From Nemopilema nomurai (taxonomy: Eukaryota; Cnidaria; Scyphozoa; Rhizostomeae; Rhizostomatidae), in contig ML133389.1 in the NCBI GenBank assembly GCA_003864495.1, positions 1,116,001-1,180,000 on the forward strand: 64,000 nucleotides of DNA, read 5' to 3'. Below, piece after piece: positions 1-25,202 of the stretch. The stretch's first letter is position 1. Every line of letters starts with the position of its first letter. Under the pieces are notes generated by a model. The model did not search any database, was not told the DNA's origin, and was given only the letters and a program-made list of their open reading frames with translations. The position numbers were made by a program, and so were the translations under genes.

Positions 1-334
1 TTTATCGTGTACGTTCCCTGCATTTAAAGGACCACGCAAGGGGCACTACATTTTAATTCCCCCTGTGCCCCCGTTTCTTGCTTCTCTGTCTAGCGGAACC
101 CTGAAAGAATGAAAAGAATAGATCTGCTCCCTCAAGAAAAAATGTATCCCTCTGAAAAGCCCTAAAGTGGGCTGCACATTTAAAGAAAAAGAACAGCATT
201 CTCATTCTAGAACTTTATAAGTGCGTCACCACTTTGATCGGTGTCGGGTCTCAAGATAGCCGCCTTCTTGTTCCCTTTTCAAGTTCGGTCACACTTTTGC
301 AGCGTTTTCTTAGTGGCTGTTTCTTTCCATGCAG

Positions 335-990
335 GTCGCAGATAGATTCGATACAAGGAGCAAAGAGCGATGAAAAACTGGACGAGCTCCACAGGAGCCT
401 CAGGTCGGTGGTGGAGAATGTAGGCCATCTTGTTACCAAGAGCCAGGTATGCTGTATTCTCTACTTGACAATGCGTATTTCTAGGCCCTACAGCCGCCAC
501 TGTTTGCACACTAAAAATAGAAACTCTTAGCCATCCAATCAAGGTTGAGAACAGCAGATGTTCATGTGATCACTTCAAATGCGCTGCGTGTGAGGTGATA
601 CAAAATAGTGCGGCCCCCATGTGATCACTTTGACTAAACAATCAATCCGCATGCCTGAATTGTAGTAAGTTTCGGTGTATTTTTAAAATGGGGGCCTTTC
701 GTCCGTTGATTTACTTTAATGTTTTAAATCACTCGTGATGGCTGGAAAAATTAACTGCTGCGAAGGCGAGTGGGCAAAGAAATGAAGCAAATCATCTGTT
801 ATTATGTCGCCTTTGTTCCCTGTAGATGTCAGCGGGAGGACAGCATAAGAAACAGCAACACGAGTGCCCGAAGCAGCACTGCCTTAGCACGGGGACGTTT
901 GTAATGTTGTTTGTCGTACAAATAATTGTAATTTTCGGTTATCTTTTTTATAAAAACCACCAGGACCAAGCTGCTAAGAAGTTTTATTAG
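335..990 (+). CDS. LMAN1: LMAN1/ERGIC-53 cargo lectin, last two exons (partial)
   Basis: ERGIC-53 is a mannose-binding cargo receptor that cycles between ER and Golgi. Two exons are visible. The first is 335-446 (acceptor CAG before it, donor GTATGC after), giving 37 residues of helical, coiled-coil-like sequence ending HLVTKSQ. The second is 826-990, phase 0, giving MSAGGQHKKQ, a Cys-containing stretch (HECPKQHC), one membrane segment from about GTFVMLFVVQ to GYLFY, and a 12-residue cytosolic tail ending AAKKFY and a TAG stop. The single C-terminal membrane span followed by a short tail ending in KK plus aromatic residues is the hallmark of the family, whose vertebrate member ends KKFF. The lectin domain lies upstream of the window. 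A possible ATTAAA polyadenylation signal is at 1674. The identification rests on the tail and membrane segment, so the exact paralogue (LMAN1 or LMAN1L) is less certain. Confidence 0.82.
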
Positions 991-2923
991 AATTGATAAG
1001 AGTTGCTTGTATTATTTGCGTTGGTCTTTCTCTATTTGTCTTCTTCTCAACACGTGAATTCAAGCGCCTGAAATAATTTCCTTTTGGGCCTACCCGAGAG
1101 ATTTTCCAAAGAATACATGCTTTTGTGTTGTTATCTGTGAGGTGAACTCACAATTCTGAGACGACGTGAAATCCGGAAAAGTATCAGTCCCTTCAATGTC
1201 TTCAATTTCAACTACGACGAAGAATGGAGGTTTCCTTTGAGGACCGCGCTAGTTCAAGACTCCTTTGTGACGTCATGGCGAATCATAGGCTCTCTAATTT
1301 TCTTATCAGGTTAGCAACAGTCTTCGTTGTTTCGATTGATGGTGTGGGTTATATTGTTGTTTGTTCAAGCATTTGGCTTGAAATTAGACTTGCCCCAGTC
1401 ATGAAAGAGGACGAGATACTGTGTTAGTTTAGGAATGTACCATTCATCTTTAAAGAAGAAAATTTGCGCTAAGACGAAAAGCCTTTTAAAAAGAGAGAGA
1501 AATAAGAAGCTTTTAGTCGATAGTCGCACAAGATTGGCAGCGAGGAAACGGAGTCTTGAAGAGCCTCTAGGGACATGTGCCTGTGAAACTATTCCGGCGT
1601 CACACAAGAAAAATCCCTGCCACTCATCTCATTGTTAAAAGTATGATATCCCCTTCAGGGAAAGCATCTTTCGGATTAAAGCATTGACCATTGCTCAGTA
1701 TTGCCTTGCAGTCGTGGCGACAAAAGGGGGCTATGGTCACACTTTTTGCCGTGAGGATTTTGTCACAAAAGCGAATCTTTGTAGAAAATGTGTACCCAGT
1801 TCAATGTAACAGCGGGTTCTCTTCGTGCGCGTCCTTCGTGCGCGTCCTTCATGCGCGTCCTTCATGCGCGTCCTTCATGCGCGTCCTTCATGCGCGTCCT
1901 TCATGCGCGTCCTTCATGCGCGTCCTTCATGCGCGTCCTTCATGCGCGTCCTTCATGCGCGTCCTTCATGCGCGTCCTTCATGCGCGTCCTATTGCAAAT
2001 GGGAGATTCCATTTCTGCAAGTGCTCCTTTGCTTCTCAGCATTTGAGATCAAATTCCCATTCACAGCCAACGAAACTGCCACACCACCACCCATCCCCCA
2101 CCTACTGGTGCCCCCAGTTTTAAAATGCTTCATGCATGCTTCGTAGGTGCATTGTATTCTATAATGAAGCTCATCCTTGGCACATAGTCTTACTTTGGAA
2201 ATGTTTTTAATAACCCAAGCCGGCCAAGATTTCTCTGCAAGATTAATAAAACTTTCCTCTTTGGCTTTCTCTAGTTTCATTTCATTTAATCCCTACGCGG
2301 GGCCCCTAAAAATTAAGTCCCTATCTCAGGAAAAACATTTTGGGCTTTCGGTGCATCAGCCCTTGAATTGCCTGGGCAATGACATACTTTATGGTCGGTG
2401 TTTGATTCGAGGGAAAAAACTATCTCAGTTTTTTAACCCGCCAATCATGCTGATACACCTGTCACGCAGTGAATACTGTGTGAAACTTAGCTGGAAGAGA
2501 GGGAGAAGGAGGTGTAGTAGGGGCAGGTAGGGAAAAAGAAAGTAACAGAGGGGTGGGACTGGGTGGGGAAAAACGCATAGACGTGGTGTGATCTACGTGC
2601 TGTGTAGCGGTCAATAACCAGATATGCTAGGGCACTGCCTTGTACGATACCACGAGGTAATTAGTACAACAATAGTTGGCAGATTATGAATGACAGTCTT
2701 ATGGAGGTGGACGTACAGCACGACACGAACCTCGAAATAGTTGTGAGCGCCTTCCCCGCGGGTATTAACTCGAATTAAAGATATTAATTCCCATTGAACA
2801 AATGTCAAGTTCAGGTGCGGCGATACATCTTAGACAAATAAACAAACGCCGCGGCTATATGGGAGGGCGAGTATTCATCACTCGACTCGTGATTCCCTTG
2901 AGGAGAGTATCATCTTTCCCTGG
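991..2923. other. Spacer 3' of LMAN1
   Basis: This is probable 3' UTR of LMAN1 followed by intergenic sequence. Apart from the 13-bp minisatellite at 1821-1991 and a purine-rich stretch near 2490-2575, I see no coding exon or RNA gene. Short open frames here have no recognisable domain. Confidence 0.5.
1821..1991. repeat. 13-bp minisatellite, about 13 copies
   Basis: Near-perfect tandem units of CATGCGCGTCCTT; the first two carry CGTG instead of CATG. Because 13 is not a multiple of three, every reading frame cycles through the same 13-residue peptide (FMRVLHARPSCAS). All three forward frames stay open, which accounts for three overlapping spurious ORFs. Confidence 0.97.
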
Positions 2924-3090
2924 CTCAAACCATAGTCAATAGAAAAACACTGGTCTGGAAAGCCGGCAAACATCAAAAGAATATCTTATTGTTAGGATTT
3001 TTGAAAGTCACGTGATATTATCCGTGCACACTGCTTCGGCCACTACTCTTGTATGCTTTGATCGTGGATATATATCATGTCAATTTTATC

Positions 3091-3325
3091 ATGCCCGGCG
3101 ATAATTGTGCAGTTTTAATTGTGGAAGCAGCCGTAGAACGAAAGGTATTGGAATTTTTAAACTTCCAGCGGCAAATAACGACGAAAAAATGAAATGGAGG
3201 GAACTTCTCCTGAACGAAATAACGAAGAGCAGGGTACTGGACAAGGCCTTCAAAGAAAGAGTGAACAATGACAAAGTTTCTATATGTGAAAAACATTTTC
3301 TACCAGAGCAAATAGAATTTTTTAA
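3091..3325 (+). pseudogene. THAP zinc-finger exon with 1-base frameshift
   Basis: Starting at ATG 3091 the frame reads MPGDNCAV. One base then appears to be missing in the run at about 3111-3116, and the THAP frame continues as NCGSSRRTKGIGIFKLP. It has the family features: a Cys pair, FKLP, a Trp in KMKWRELL, and a late C-x2-H in ICEKHF, followed by LPEQIEFF. A possible donor (AA then GTATCT) follows. THAP fingers bind DNA and occur in transposases and in domesticated regulators. Here the finger lies inside an element with inverted ends, so it is transposon-derived. The frameshift means this copy is unlikely to make a working finger unless the ATG lies elsewhere. Confidence 0.7.
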
Positions 3326-4141
3326 GTATCTAGCTATTGATTTGATGCTAATAGCCTAGTTAAATTTGTGATTTTCCTATAGTATACCTTTTTCATAAAC
3401 ATTTACTCGATCGTTGAAAGATCGATCGCGATTGAACCTTGAAGCCAGCGGTTAGGAGCCTAGGCCTGTCTATTTTATCATGAGTACATTTTCAGGCCCC
3501 AAACAATTTTAAAACTGTAAGCCCACCCCTTTCAATATGAGTTTCGTACCGACGGCACTGCATGAATTTCGTACCGACGGCACTCAACAATAAGAAACTC
3601 AACAAATCCTCTCACAGTATGTTAAAGAATATTTATCAAATGCAATTTCAAAATTGCAATTTTGTTAATGGTACAAATAATTAAATGTAAATGCCTAACC
3701 GATTTTATCACAGCGAATAATACAAAGCAAAGATAACTCTGTGGGCCTAAGATCGATTCTGAGAAAGCTACTCAAGCTAATTGAAAGATTTGATTTATTG
3801 AATATGTGAAACTAGTACAACATTGGAAACTGAATTGGTTCTCGCTGAAACCTTGGGTATCAAGGATTTAGTTTGTCTCAATTGTACATTTACTTTGATC
3901 TTACAAAATCTATTGTATACCGATGTTGATGTCTCCATGCAGAAAGCATACCAACAATCAGGGTCCGAAATTTGGCCGATAAGAAAAAAGAAAGCTGAAC
4001 AGCATTGCCGACTTAATGGAATTAATTTTCTGATCTTTCAGGACAAAATTAAAAAACGGAAGTATTTTCATCAGTGGTAAATTTTGTTGAGAGAGCAAGC
4101 AAGATGGAAAGAATCAACCAGTAGTTGTTAGAAATACGTAC

Positions 4142-4333
4142 GTGGCCCTTATCAGTCATTGATCGGTTTAATCTTCTACTTAGGCGCACTTCATCGTCAA
4201 ACTCATGTTGCAAACTCTCCTCTAACTCCAGAGCCTCAAAGATTGCGTCCAAATTTTCATCTGATACCTCTGAATTTTCATTATGTTGGGAAATTCTACG
4301 AGAAGATCTGCGACGTTTGTTGTTTTCTGCCAT
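4142..4333 (-). CDS. Transposon right-end exon, acidic/basic hypothetical protein
   Basis: From ATG at 4333 the - strand is open for 64 codons to a potential donor (CAC then GTACGT). The protein begins MAENNKRRRSSRRISQHNEN, a basic nuclear-localisation-like start, then becomes acidic (SEVSDENLDAIFEALELEES). It points inward from the right end of the THAP element, converging on the THAP exon. I do not recognise the family. It may be the 5' exon of an accessory or transposase gene of the parent transposon, now deleted internally. Confidence 0.35.
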
Positions 4334-4782
4334 TATAAAACACTTCCGTGCAAGGTTGTGCACGGATATTGTCACGTGACTGGAGAATTCAACATGCTTT
4401 CAAATAATGCGAAAAGCCCTTTGATGTTTGCCGGCCTTCCAGACCAGTGTTTTTCTAATGACTATGCTCAAACCCACACTTACTTTGAGTTCCTGGAACC
4501 GAAATCTTTGGGGAAATGCATGGGTTTGCCACAAAGCGGAGCGTGTTTACGGACAGCAGGCTGCAATGATGCTGCGGCAGGGCTACGTTTGCGGCCGTTT
4601 TCGATAATCCTTGAGATCCACCCAGCCTTTGTGCCCCATTCCCTTAGCGAGTTTACTGCGCAAAACCTGCTCCAACCAGAGGGAAATACCCCCTATCTCT
4701 GCTTATTATAGTTGGGCTAATAAGCTGTGTATTTTGGCATCGCGACCAGTCGGTTGTCAACTTCGTCAATCTACCTAATTTT

Positions 4783-5672
4783 CAGCGGCTGTCGAATCGC
4801 TGCGTTCAACTTTCACCCTTAAAGCGGCTGTCAAATCGCCGCGTCAAACTTCCACCCTTAAAGCGGCTGTCGAATCGCTGCTTTCAACTTCCACCCTTAA
4901 AGCAGCTGTCGAATCGCCGCATTCAACTTCCTCCCTTAAAGCGGCTGTCGAATCGCCGCGTTCAACTTCCACCCTTAAAGCGGCTGTCGAATCGCTGCTT
5001 TCAACTTCCACCCTTAAAGCGGCTGTCGAATCGCCGCGTTCAACTTCCTCCCTTAAAGCGGCTGTCGAATCGCCGCGTTCAACTTCCACCCTTAAAGCGG
5101 CTGTCGAATCGCCGCGTTCAACTTCCACCCTTAAAGCGGCTGTCGAATCGCCGCGTTCAACTTCCACCCTTAAAGCGGCTGTCGAATCGCCGCGTTCAAC
5201 TTCCTCCCTTAAAGCGGCTGTCGAATCGCCGCGTTCAACTTCCACCCTTAAAGCGGCTGTCGAATCGCCGCGTTCAACTTCCACCCTTAAAGCGGCTGTC
5301 GAATCGCTGCTTTCAACTTCCACCCTTAAAGCGGCTGTCGAATCGCCGCGTCAAACTTCCTCCCTTAAAGCGGCTGTCGAATCGCCGCGTTCAACTTCCA
5401 CCCTTAAAGCGGCTGTCGAATCGCCGCGTCAAACTTCCTCCCTTAAAGCGGCTGTCGAATCGCCGCGTTCAACTTCCACCCTTAAAGCGGCTGTCGAATC
5501 GCCGCGTTCAACTTCCTCCCTTAAAGCGGCTGTCGAATCGCCGCGTTCAACTTCCACCCTTAAAGCGGCTGTCGAATCGCCGCGTTCAACTTCCACCCTT
5601 AAAGCGGCTGTCGAATCGCTGCTTTCAACTTCCACCCTTAAAGCGGCTGTCGAATCGCCGCGTCAAACTTCC
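4783..5672. repeat. 39-bp minisatellite, about 23 copies, open in frame
   Basis: Tandem 39-bp units (AAAGCGGCTGTCGAATCGCC followed by GCGTTCAACTTCCACCCTT). 39 is 13 codons, so the minus strand reads VEVERGDSTAALR repeatedly over 159 and 68 residues, and the plus strand reads KAAVESPRSTSTL. Minus-strand breaks come from one variant (GTCAAAC for GTTCAAC) that creates TGA. No start, promoter or flanking exon is evident, so this is better called a repeat than a gene. Array variants include CTGCTTTC for CCGCGTTC and CCTCCC for CCACCC. Confidence 0.95.
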
Positions 5673-7189
5673 GGGGGGGTTTGATAACTCTTCTTTACAA
5701 CTCTTCTCATTCTTTACTACTTCTGCTTTTCCTTTGCTTTTCCCGCTGATTACCCAGGAGACTACTTGCTAAAAGATGCAGATAGTTTGACACAAATGAA
5801 GGAAATTCTTGGTCTTTCCATATTTTTAGTCCATCACACCGTGTTTGATGAGTACCCCGAAATCCCCTTTCCCAAGCAATGCTTTTCGAGTTTTGGTGCG
5901 AGTGAATATGAACATCGGTTCGGTTTTATGGCACTTACTGGTAAAGAATTATTCTAAATATTGCCTAATGGAAACATTTAACCAGTAGAATGTCTAAGAA
6001 GAAGTCTCTTTTCAAAGCTGAATCTTACTGGGCCATCAGGAGAGATACTGTAAGAACAGACAGGCAGATACGAAAATTGCTTGGTCATAACCGATTTAGG
6101 CCAGTCTTCTGATGAACCGATTACAGTTCCAGTGAGTTAATCTGAGGGATTTCTCCATTGGATGATACGGATGCTGTTTAATGGTTTATATCTGACAATG
6201 GTTTGTTGATGATAGAGAGCAACCAAGCAGCTCCGTAGGAACTGGGGGGCTGGGGGGCTGGGGGGCTGCAGACCCCCAAATAACTGTCAAACTGCAACGT
6301 GTTTCCTTCATAACTGTTTACTGAATGAGAGGGAGTACAATGGGCAGCCCCCCTCCCAATATAAATTTATTCCCACGGCGCTGCAAAGATTTGCAAGAAA
6401 TACGAGAGGAATTAAAAATTCAAGTGAATACAAATTTGTTTGAATCGGCAAAGCCTTTGCTTTAAGAAGCACCTCTCAAATTCATTAGAGCAACATCTAC
6501 TGAAATAGGCTACAGAGAAAGTGCACAGAGTTTGATGCCTATATCCAGGGGTGTGCATGCCAAGTGTCTCAAGATTCTTATGAAGACATTGCAACTAAAT
6601 ATGCTAATTGATCTTGAGATGATAGCAAATTTCAGTCACTGACTTACTGGCTTCTGCTGATAATGTGGTTGTCATGTCAAAATGCAAATCTGCGCTTGGG
6701 GCAAACAGTAGAACGGCTACTGTTCCTCACTTTTGATTGTCTTTCCACCATAAAGGAACATTTATTCCAAAAAAGGAACGTTGAAGGTGGAATGATTGAA
6801 ATGTTGTAATACATAGGCTATATGAAGCTTTTGCAATGCCGATGACAGCATGAAAAGTCAAATGGGAGCGATAAAAACCGAGTGAAGAGGGCAGATTTCT
6901 AGGGATGTTTTCTAGAGTGAAGCTTTTCAGAAAAGGGTTTCAAAATATCTTGTTAGAAATGTTTTCTAAAGTTTTGAGTCTTGAGCGCCTCCTTTTCCTA
7001 CATATAGCTCTTATACCCAGTTTGTCAGAATTTTTGGACACCCTTTTCTCAATAATTTTGTAACTGAAGCTGTAGTTTAAAAGTTCTTTAAATCGTAAGT
7101 GCTCTTAAATGATGGCAAGCAACAATTCTTACAATTTTTTAAAAGACAAATCAGACTCTTGCAAATTTTTCACTGAAGGTCTTTGACAG
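5673..7189. other. Spacer upstream of otopetrin
   Basis: No recognisable exon. It holds a short 8-bp triplication (GGGGGGCT) near 6243-6268 and a 63-codon open frame at 5766-5957 with no known domain. The N-terminal cytosolic exon and promoter of the otopetrin are expected here or further upstream, but I could not identify them. Confidence 0.4.
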
Positions 7190-9010
7190 AATCTCCAATG
7201 CTTTCAGCAATAATAGGGATGATGTACATGTACTGCAAGCAATTGTTGTCTAAAAATCCCGTTGCGGAGCTTGCTGAGGAGGAGGAAAGCGGCACCAGGT
7301 AATTTACAATTGAAGTGATAACTTGCTTGGTGTGTATACTGATTAATTGATCAACTGACTGATTCAATGGTTTCTGGGTTGATGGCCCTTAGTGGGTGTG
7401 CATTAGTCAAAGTAGCAAATCCATCAGCTCTGACTTCAGTCTATCATAATCATTAATACATAACCATTATAGTATTAATACACACCTCTACGAGTACTGA
7501 TCTCATTCTGATAGCAGCAGCAGCGAATTTTACAAATTTGGTGACAGGGGTGGGAATGAAACAGCACTGCACACATGGATTGACTAGGAAAAACTATCAA
7601 TGAGTTTTTCTATTCTTTTTCAGGTACCTTACGGCAGGATTGTACGCGTTTGGGAGCGGTAGTTTGGTGATTGACATCCTCTCCTTGTTTGCGTACGCCC
7701 AATGCATGGAAACAGAAGCGCACTTATTCTTCCACATCTTTCGCGTTGTGTTCATCTTCCTACAAATGCTGTTCCTGCAAAAGTTTTCTAATGCGAGAAT
7801 CGAAAAGTGTTGTAGCTATGTTTTCATATTGTTTCACGTGATGGCGACTAACCTATCACAGTGGGTCTATTTCACTGTACGTGATGCAGGAATAGCAACC
7901 GCTAGCAAGAAAAATAATTCAAAACACATGGACTGCTTGACACAAAGCAACGTCACAACACTTTTGGAAGATGTGGAGAGCTATGGCGCACCGTTTGTCC
8001 TTGAATTCTTGCTCACTTCGGCGGGCATGATTTACGCTGCTACATCGGGCATGAAGCGAAACCGAGGGACAGGAATCAAGGAGAGACAGGCACTTTTACA
8101 AGCAGGACCATCGTCAGCAGCATCTGACATCAGCAACATCACTAAGACATCGACAGTCTTCAGTAGGAGTTGCAGCGTGGTGAACGCAGGGCAATACCCA
8201 GGATTCATAGTTGGCCTAGCAGTCAGTGTGACCATTGCCGTCTCTGAGCTGGTCTCAAAGCAACACCGTGACGTCACCAACAGTCTGGTGTTTCAACATA
8301 TGCTTGCGACAATTGTATCCTTGACTCAGATTACATGTATTTTCTACTTGGCCTACCAGCTTCGCGAGAATCAGCGTATTTCACGGTCTCTGAGGATCAA
8401 CGATACACTTCTCATTGTGTCGTACGTTGGTATAATGCTCTTCGCTTTGTTATTTTTGGTCGCCTCATCTTTTGACATTGCTAATCAGGAGCTACCATTA
8501 CCTATATCCAGAAGCATCTTCGTCAGCACTTTCTTCGTAATGCTGCAGACAACTGCACAAACTTGGTTCATTGTCAGAACGAGGCGTATCCAAAATGTGG
8601 CTTACACCACTGGTTTCACTGAAGAAAAAATCAAGGAAAACAAAATACAGCATATTATTATTTACCTGATTATGACAAATATTTCTCTCTGGGTAGTTGA
8701 CTCGTTTTTCGAGCTTAAAGATGTGTCCAGCTATTATCCTGTTGTTGGGGCATTCTTCAAAGGTCAGTGGCAAATCTACACCCATATCTGTTCTCCACTA
8801 GTGATTTTCTTCAGATTTCATTCCGCCGCTGTCTTGTTCGAAATTTCCGCAAAGTTTATTGTTGACACGAGAGCTGACTTGCAACAGGAAAACCGTGCAA
8901 TCAGCCCTACAGACATCTATCAGGCGCATCAACAAACATCAAGAAAGCATCAAGAAGACGGAGATGAGCCATATCATCCATGCAGCGAATCACCTCACGA
9001 AGACATCTGA
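7190..9010 (+). CDS. Otopetrin-family proton channel (N-terminal exon missing)
   Basis: Otopetrins are multi-pass, proton-selective plasma-membrane channels. Two exons join in frame: 7190-7298 (acceptor ATTTTTCACTGAAGGTCTTTG then ACAG; donor GTAATT) and 7624-9010, giving 497 residues. The first contributes a membrane segment (MLSAIIGMMYMYCKQLL) and an acidic linker (ELAEEEESGTR). The second gives about eleven further hydrophobic segments. Family hallmarks are HVMATNLSQWVYF near 7835 and the C-terminal PLVIFFRFHSAAVLFEI near 8800. A hydrophilic, His/Glu-rich tail ends at the TGA of 9008-9010. The extracellular loop with CLTQSNVTT has a potential N-glycosylation site. The 5' cytosolic exon was not found. 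The gene converges on FECH. Expression or ion selectivity cannot be inferred. Confidence 0.9.
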
Positions 9011-9039
9011 TATGCCGATGACTCTGATCACATTTCCAT

Positions 9040-9275
9040 GTGCCAAATCAGTCAATCAAACAGTCAATCAAATAATCGATCAATCAATCAATCAGTTAAG
9101 TGACGAACTGATCCATCAATGATTAATTAGTCAGTTAAACAGTCAATCAATCACTAATCAGTCAATCGTTAATCAGTCAATCGTTAATCAGTCAATTATT
9201 AATCAGTCGATCTTTAATCAGTCGATCATTAATCAGTCAATTGACTAGCCAGTCAGTTGATCAATCAATCTATCG
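9040..9275. repeat. Degenerate AATC/AGTC tetranucleotide tract
   Basis: Immediately after the otopetrin stop, runs of AATCAGTC-type tetranucleotides with longer units (AATCAGTCAATCGTT) repeat about five times. Similar AATC-rich tracts occur at 33755-33870 and 46270-46345. Confidence 0.8.
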
Positions 9276-11047
9276 GTTGCCCTATTATATAGTTCGATAA
9301 TTGTTCTTTCTCAATCAACTACCTACCACTTTTGGTGAAAACGATGGTAGCATACAACCAATCTGCCCATAGATAAACCATTTGCAGATGATAAAATTAA
9401 TTACGTTTGTATTTCAAACTTTTAGGCAATTATGTAGTCAACGTTTTCAATAAATCGGTCAAATGGATATTTCCTTAATCGATTGCGAACTTCTAGAAAG
9501 ATTTTTGATTATCAGAGAAACCTCTCAGAGCAATACTACTTCGACTGCAGCAAGAACACTTTGGCATCGAATCGGATAGATAGTGATTGAAAAAAGGTAG
9601 GGTAAATGCTGCCGGTGTTTGGCAAAAGGGGGTAAAAAGAATATGAGAAAGGAAGCCCTTAGTCTTTTATTCATTCAAAATAATTCCAATACAATCTTAC
9701 ACAGTGGCGGAGACTAGGGGGCAAGGACATAGTCTAATTGCATTCGATATTGCGACAAAAGATCTTTTAAAATATTCAACTAGTACATTTGGAAATTTGC
9801 CTGCCTTGCGTTACAAATGCAAGAATGACCGCATCCAGCCCTGCCCTCTAATTTGAGTTTAACTCTGTTGTGAAAAACAGGAAGGTCAAAGTTGGCCTAA
9901 CCTTCACGGATGCCAGTATTGTCCATGCTTCTTTGATAAAAACTTTGTCATTCAAACTTTGTCGGGAATAACTTCAAACAAATCATGACCTTCAACAAAG
10001 GATTTCTGGTTTTCAAACATTTTAAAACGATTAGAAAGTCTGGCCAAAAGAAACGAGAGAAAACAAGGTCCAGCCATGTCACATCAAGAAACGGCAGAAA
10101 CACAATTTTTACACCCCGATTCTGTCAGCCAGGGTGGATACAGAAAAAATTCTGATATTCGCATGATTCAGGAGCCACGCCAACATATAAAATATTGATT
10201 TTAGTAAAAGAAACGGTTCTGCATGAGGAGTATTTTGAGTTCCAGCACTTTTGTCTACAAATCTTATGGGTTAGAATAACAGCAACACATCAGAATATTT
10301 CTAGTCATTTTGGCTGACTCATTATAACACTGATGATATAATGATCTCACCATATCTTGAAACAAAAGGCATCTGTCAACAAAAATACTAATTGCCAATA
10401 ATCCGGCATATTTGTTTCTTATGGGTAAAAAAATCAACATAGCAGCTTCGGCGGTAAAACCCGACAGAAATAATGTTCTCGGAAAGCAAATTATTCTGAA
10501 AGAAAATTCACGGAGGATTGCGAATTTTGACATTCGCCTGGGCGCAGAGAAACAAATATGGTAAATAAACATATAGTTTATGAGGTGGAATTCTTTTGAT
10601 TATGATGAAGTCCAATGGGACAATTTGCAAGACGTAGCCCCAACAAGTGATAAAGGAAATCAAAAAAAATATTGGCAACGCTCGGATTTTTGCAGTAGAA
10701 TTACATCATTGCCTATGAAAATGGCATCTTTTATTTTATTTCAAGAGGGGCAAATGGAAGTTTTGTCAGTCTTGCAATATATTTTGGTTCTGTTTTTTCT
10801 TGCCGTGTATGCAGAACTTATGTCGCTTGTTTAACTGGTATAATCATTCTCGACAAATGAATATGATCAATTTTAAAAAGGAATTCTCTAGAAGAGATTT
10901 CAATAATTAGAAAGAATGATAAGAAGAAAATCGTTTAATAAGACTTTAAGTTTGGTCTTTTTATGAAAAAAACATGCCAATTAGTAATGACGTAATTCTT
11001 TCTCTCGCCCCAAGCCCTTCGAAAAGCTTTGTTTAGCCGGGATGAAG
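9276..11047. other. Convergent 3' region, otopetrin/FECH
   Basis: AT-rich sequence between the two convergent 3' ends. It probably holds both 3' UTRs. I see no additional exon, RNA gene or repeat array. Confidence 0.45.

Positions 11048-25202
<14,155 letters not shown>

Larger units (their letters stand above)
2931..4466. mobile_element. THAP-domain DNA transposon with TIRs and 7-8 bp TSD
   Basis: The outer 47 bp at 2931-2977 and the reverse complement of 4420-4466 differ at two positions; both begin CATAGTCA. A second inverted block, 3007-3030 versus 4357-4380, contains GTCACGTGA and ATCCGTGCACA. The element is flanked by CTCAAAC at 2924-2930 and 4467-4473 (an eighth base, C, also matches if the duplication overlaps the terminal base). 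The left part encodes a frameshifted THAP zinc finger on +. The right part carries an open first-exon-like frame on -. A 17-bp direct repeat (TTCGTACCGACGGCACT) lies at 3542-3558 and 3568-3584. An 8-bp duplication with a THAP finger recalls the P superfamily, but no transposase catalytic core is visible, so the 1.5-kb copy is probably non-autonomous. Confidence 0.85.

Noticed and set aside
1691..2146. Three overlapping plus-strand ORFs rich in Ala/Arg/Ser
   Set aside because: All come from the 13-bp repeat, which is open in every frame.
4844..5635. Two minus-strand repeat proteins (159 and 68 residues)
   Set aside because: They are the 39-bp minisatellite read through, starting at GTG, with no splice or promoter evidence.
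10264..10834. Two ORFs of 84-102 codons in the otopetrin/FECH spacer
   Set aside because: No domain, no splice context and low-complexity AT-rich composition. Consistent with chance.
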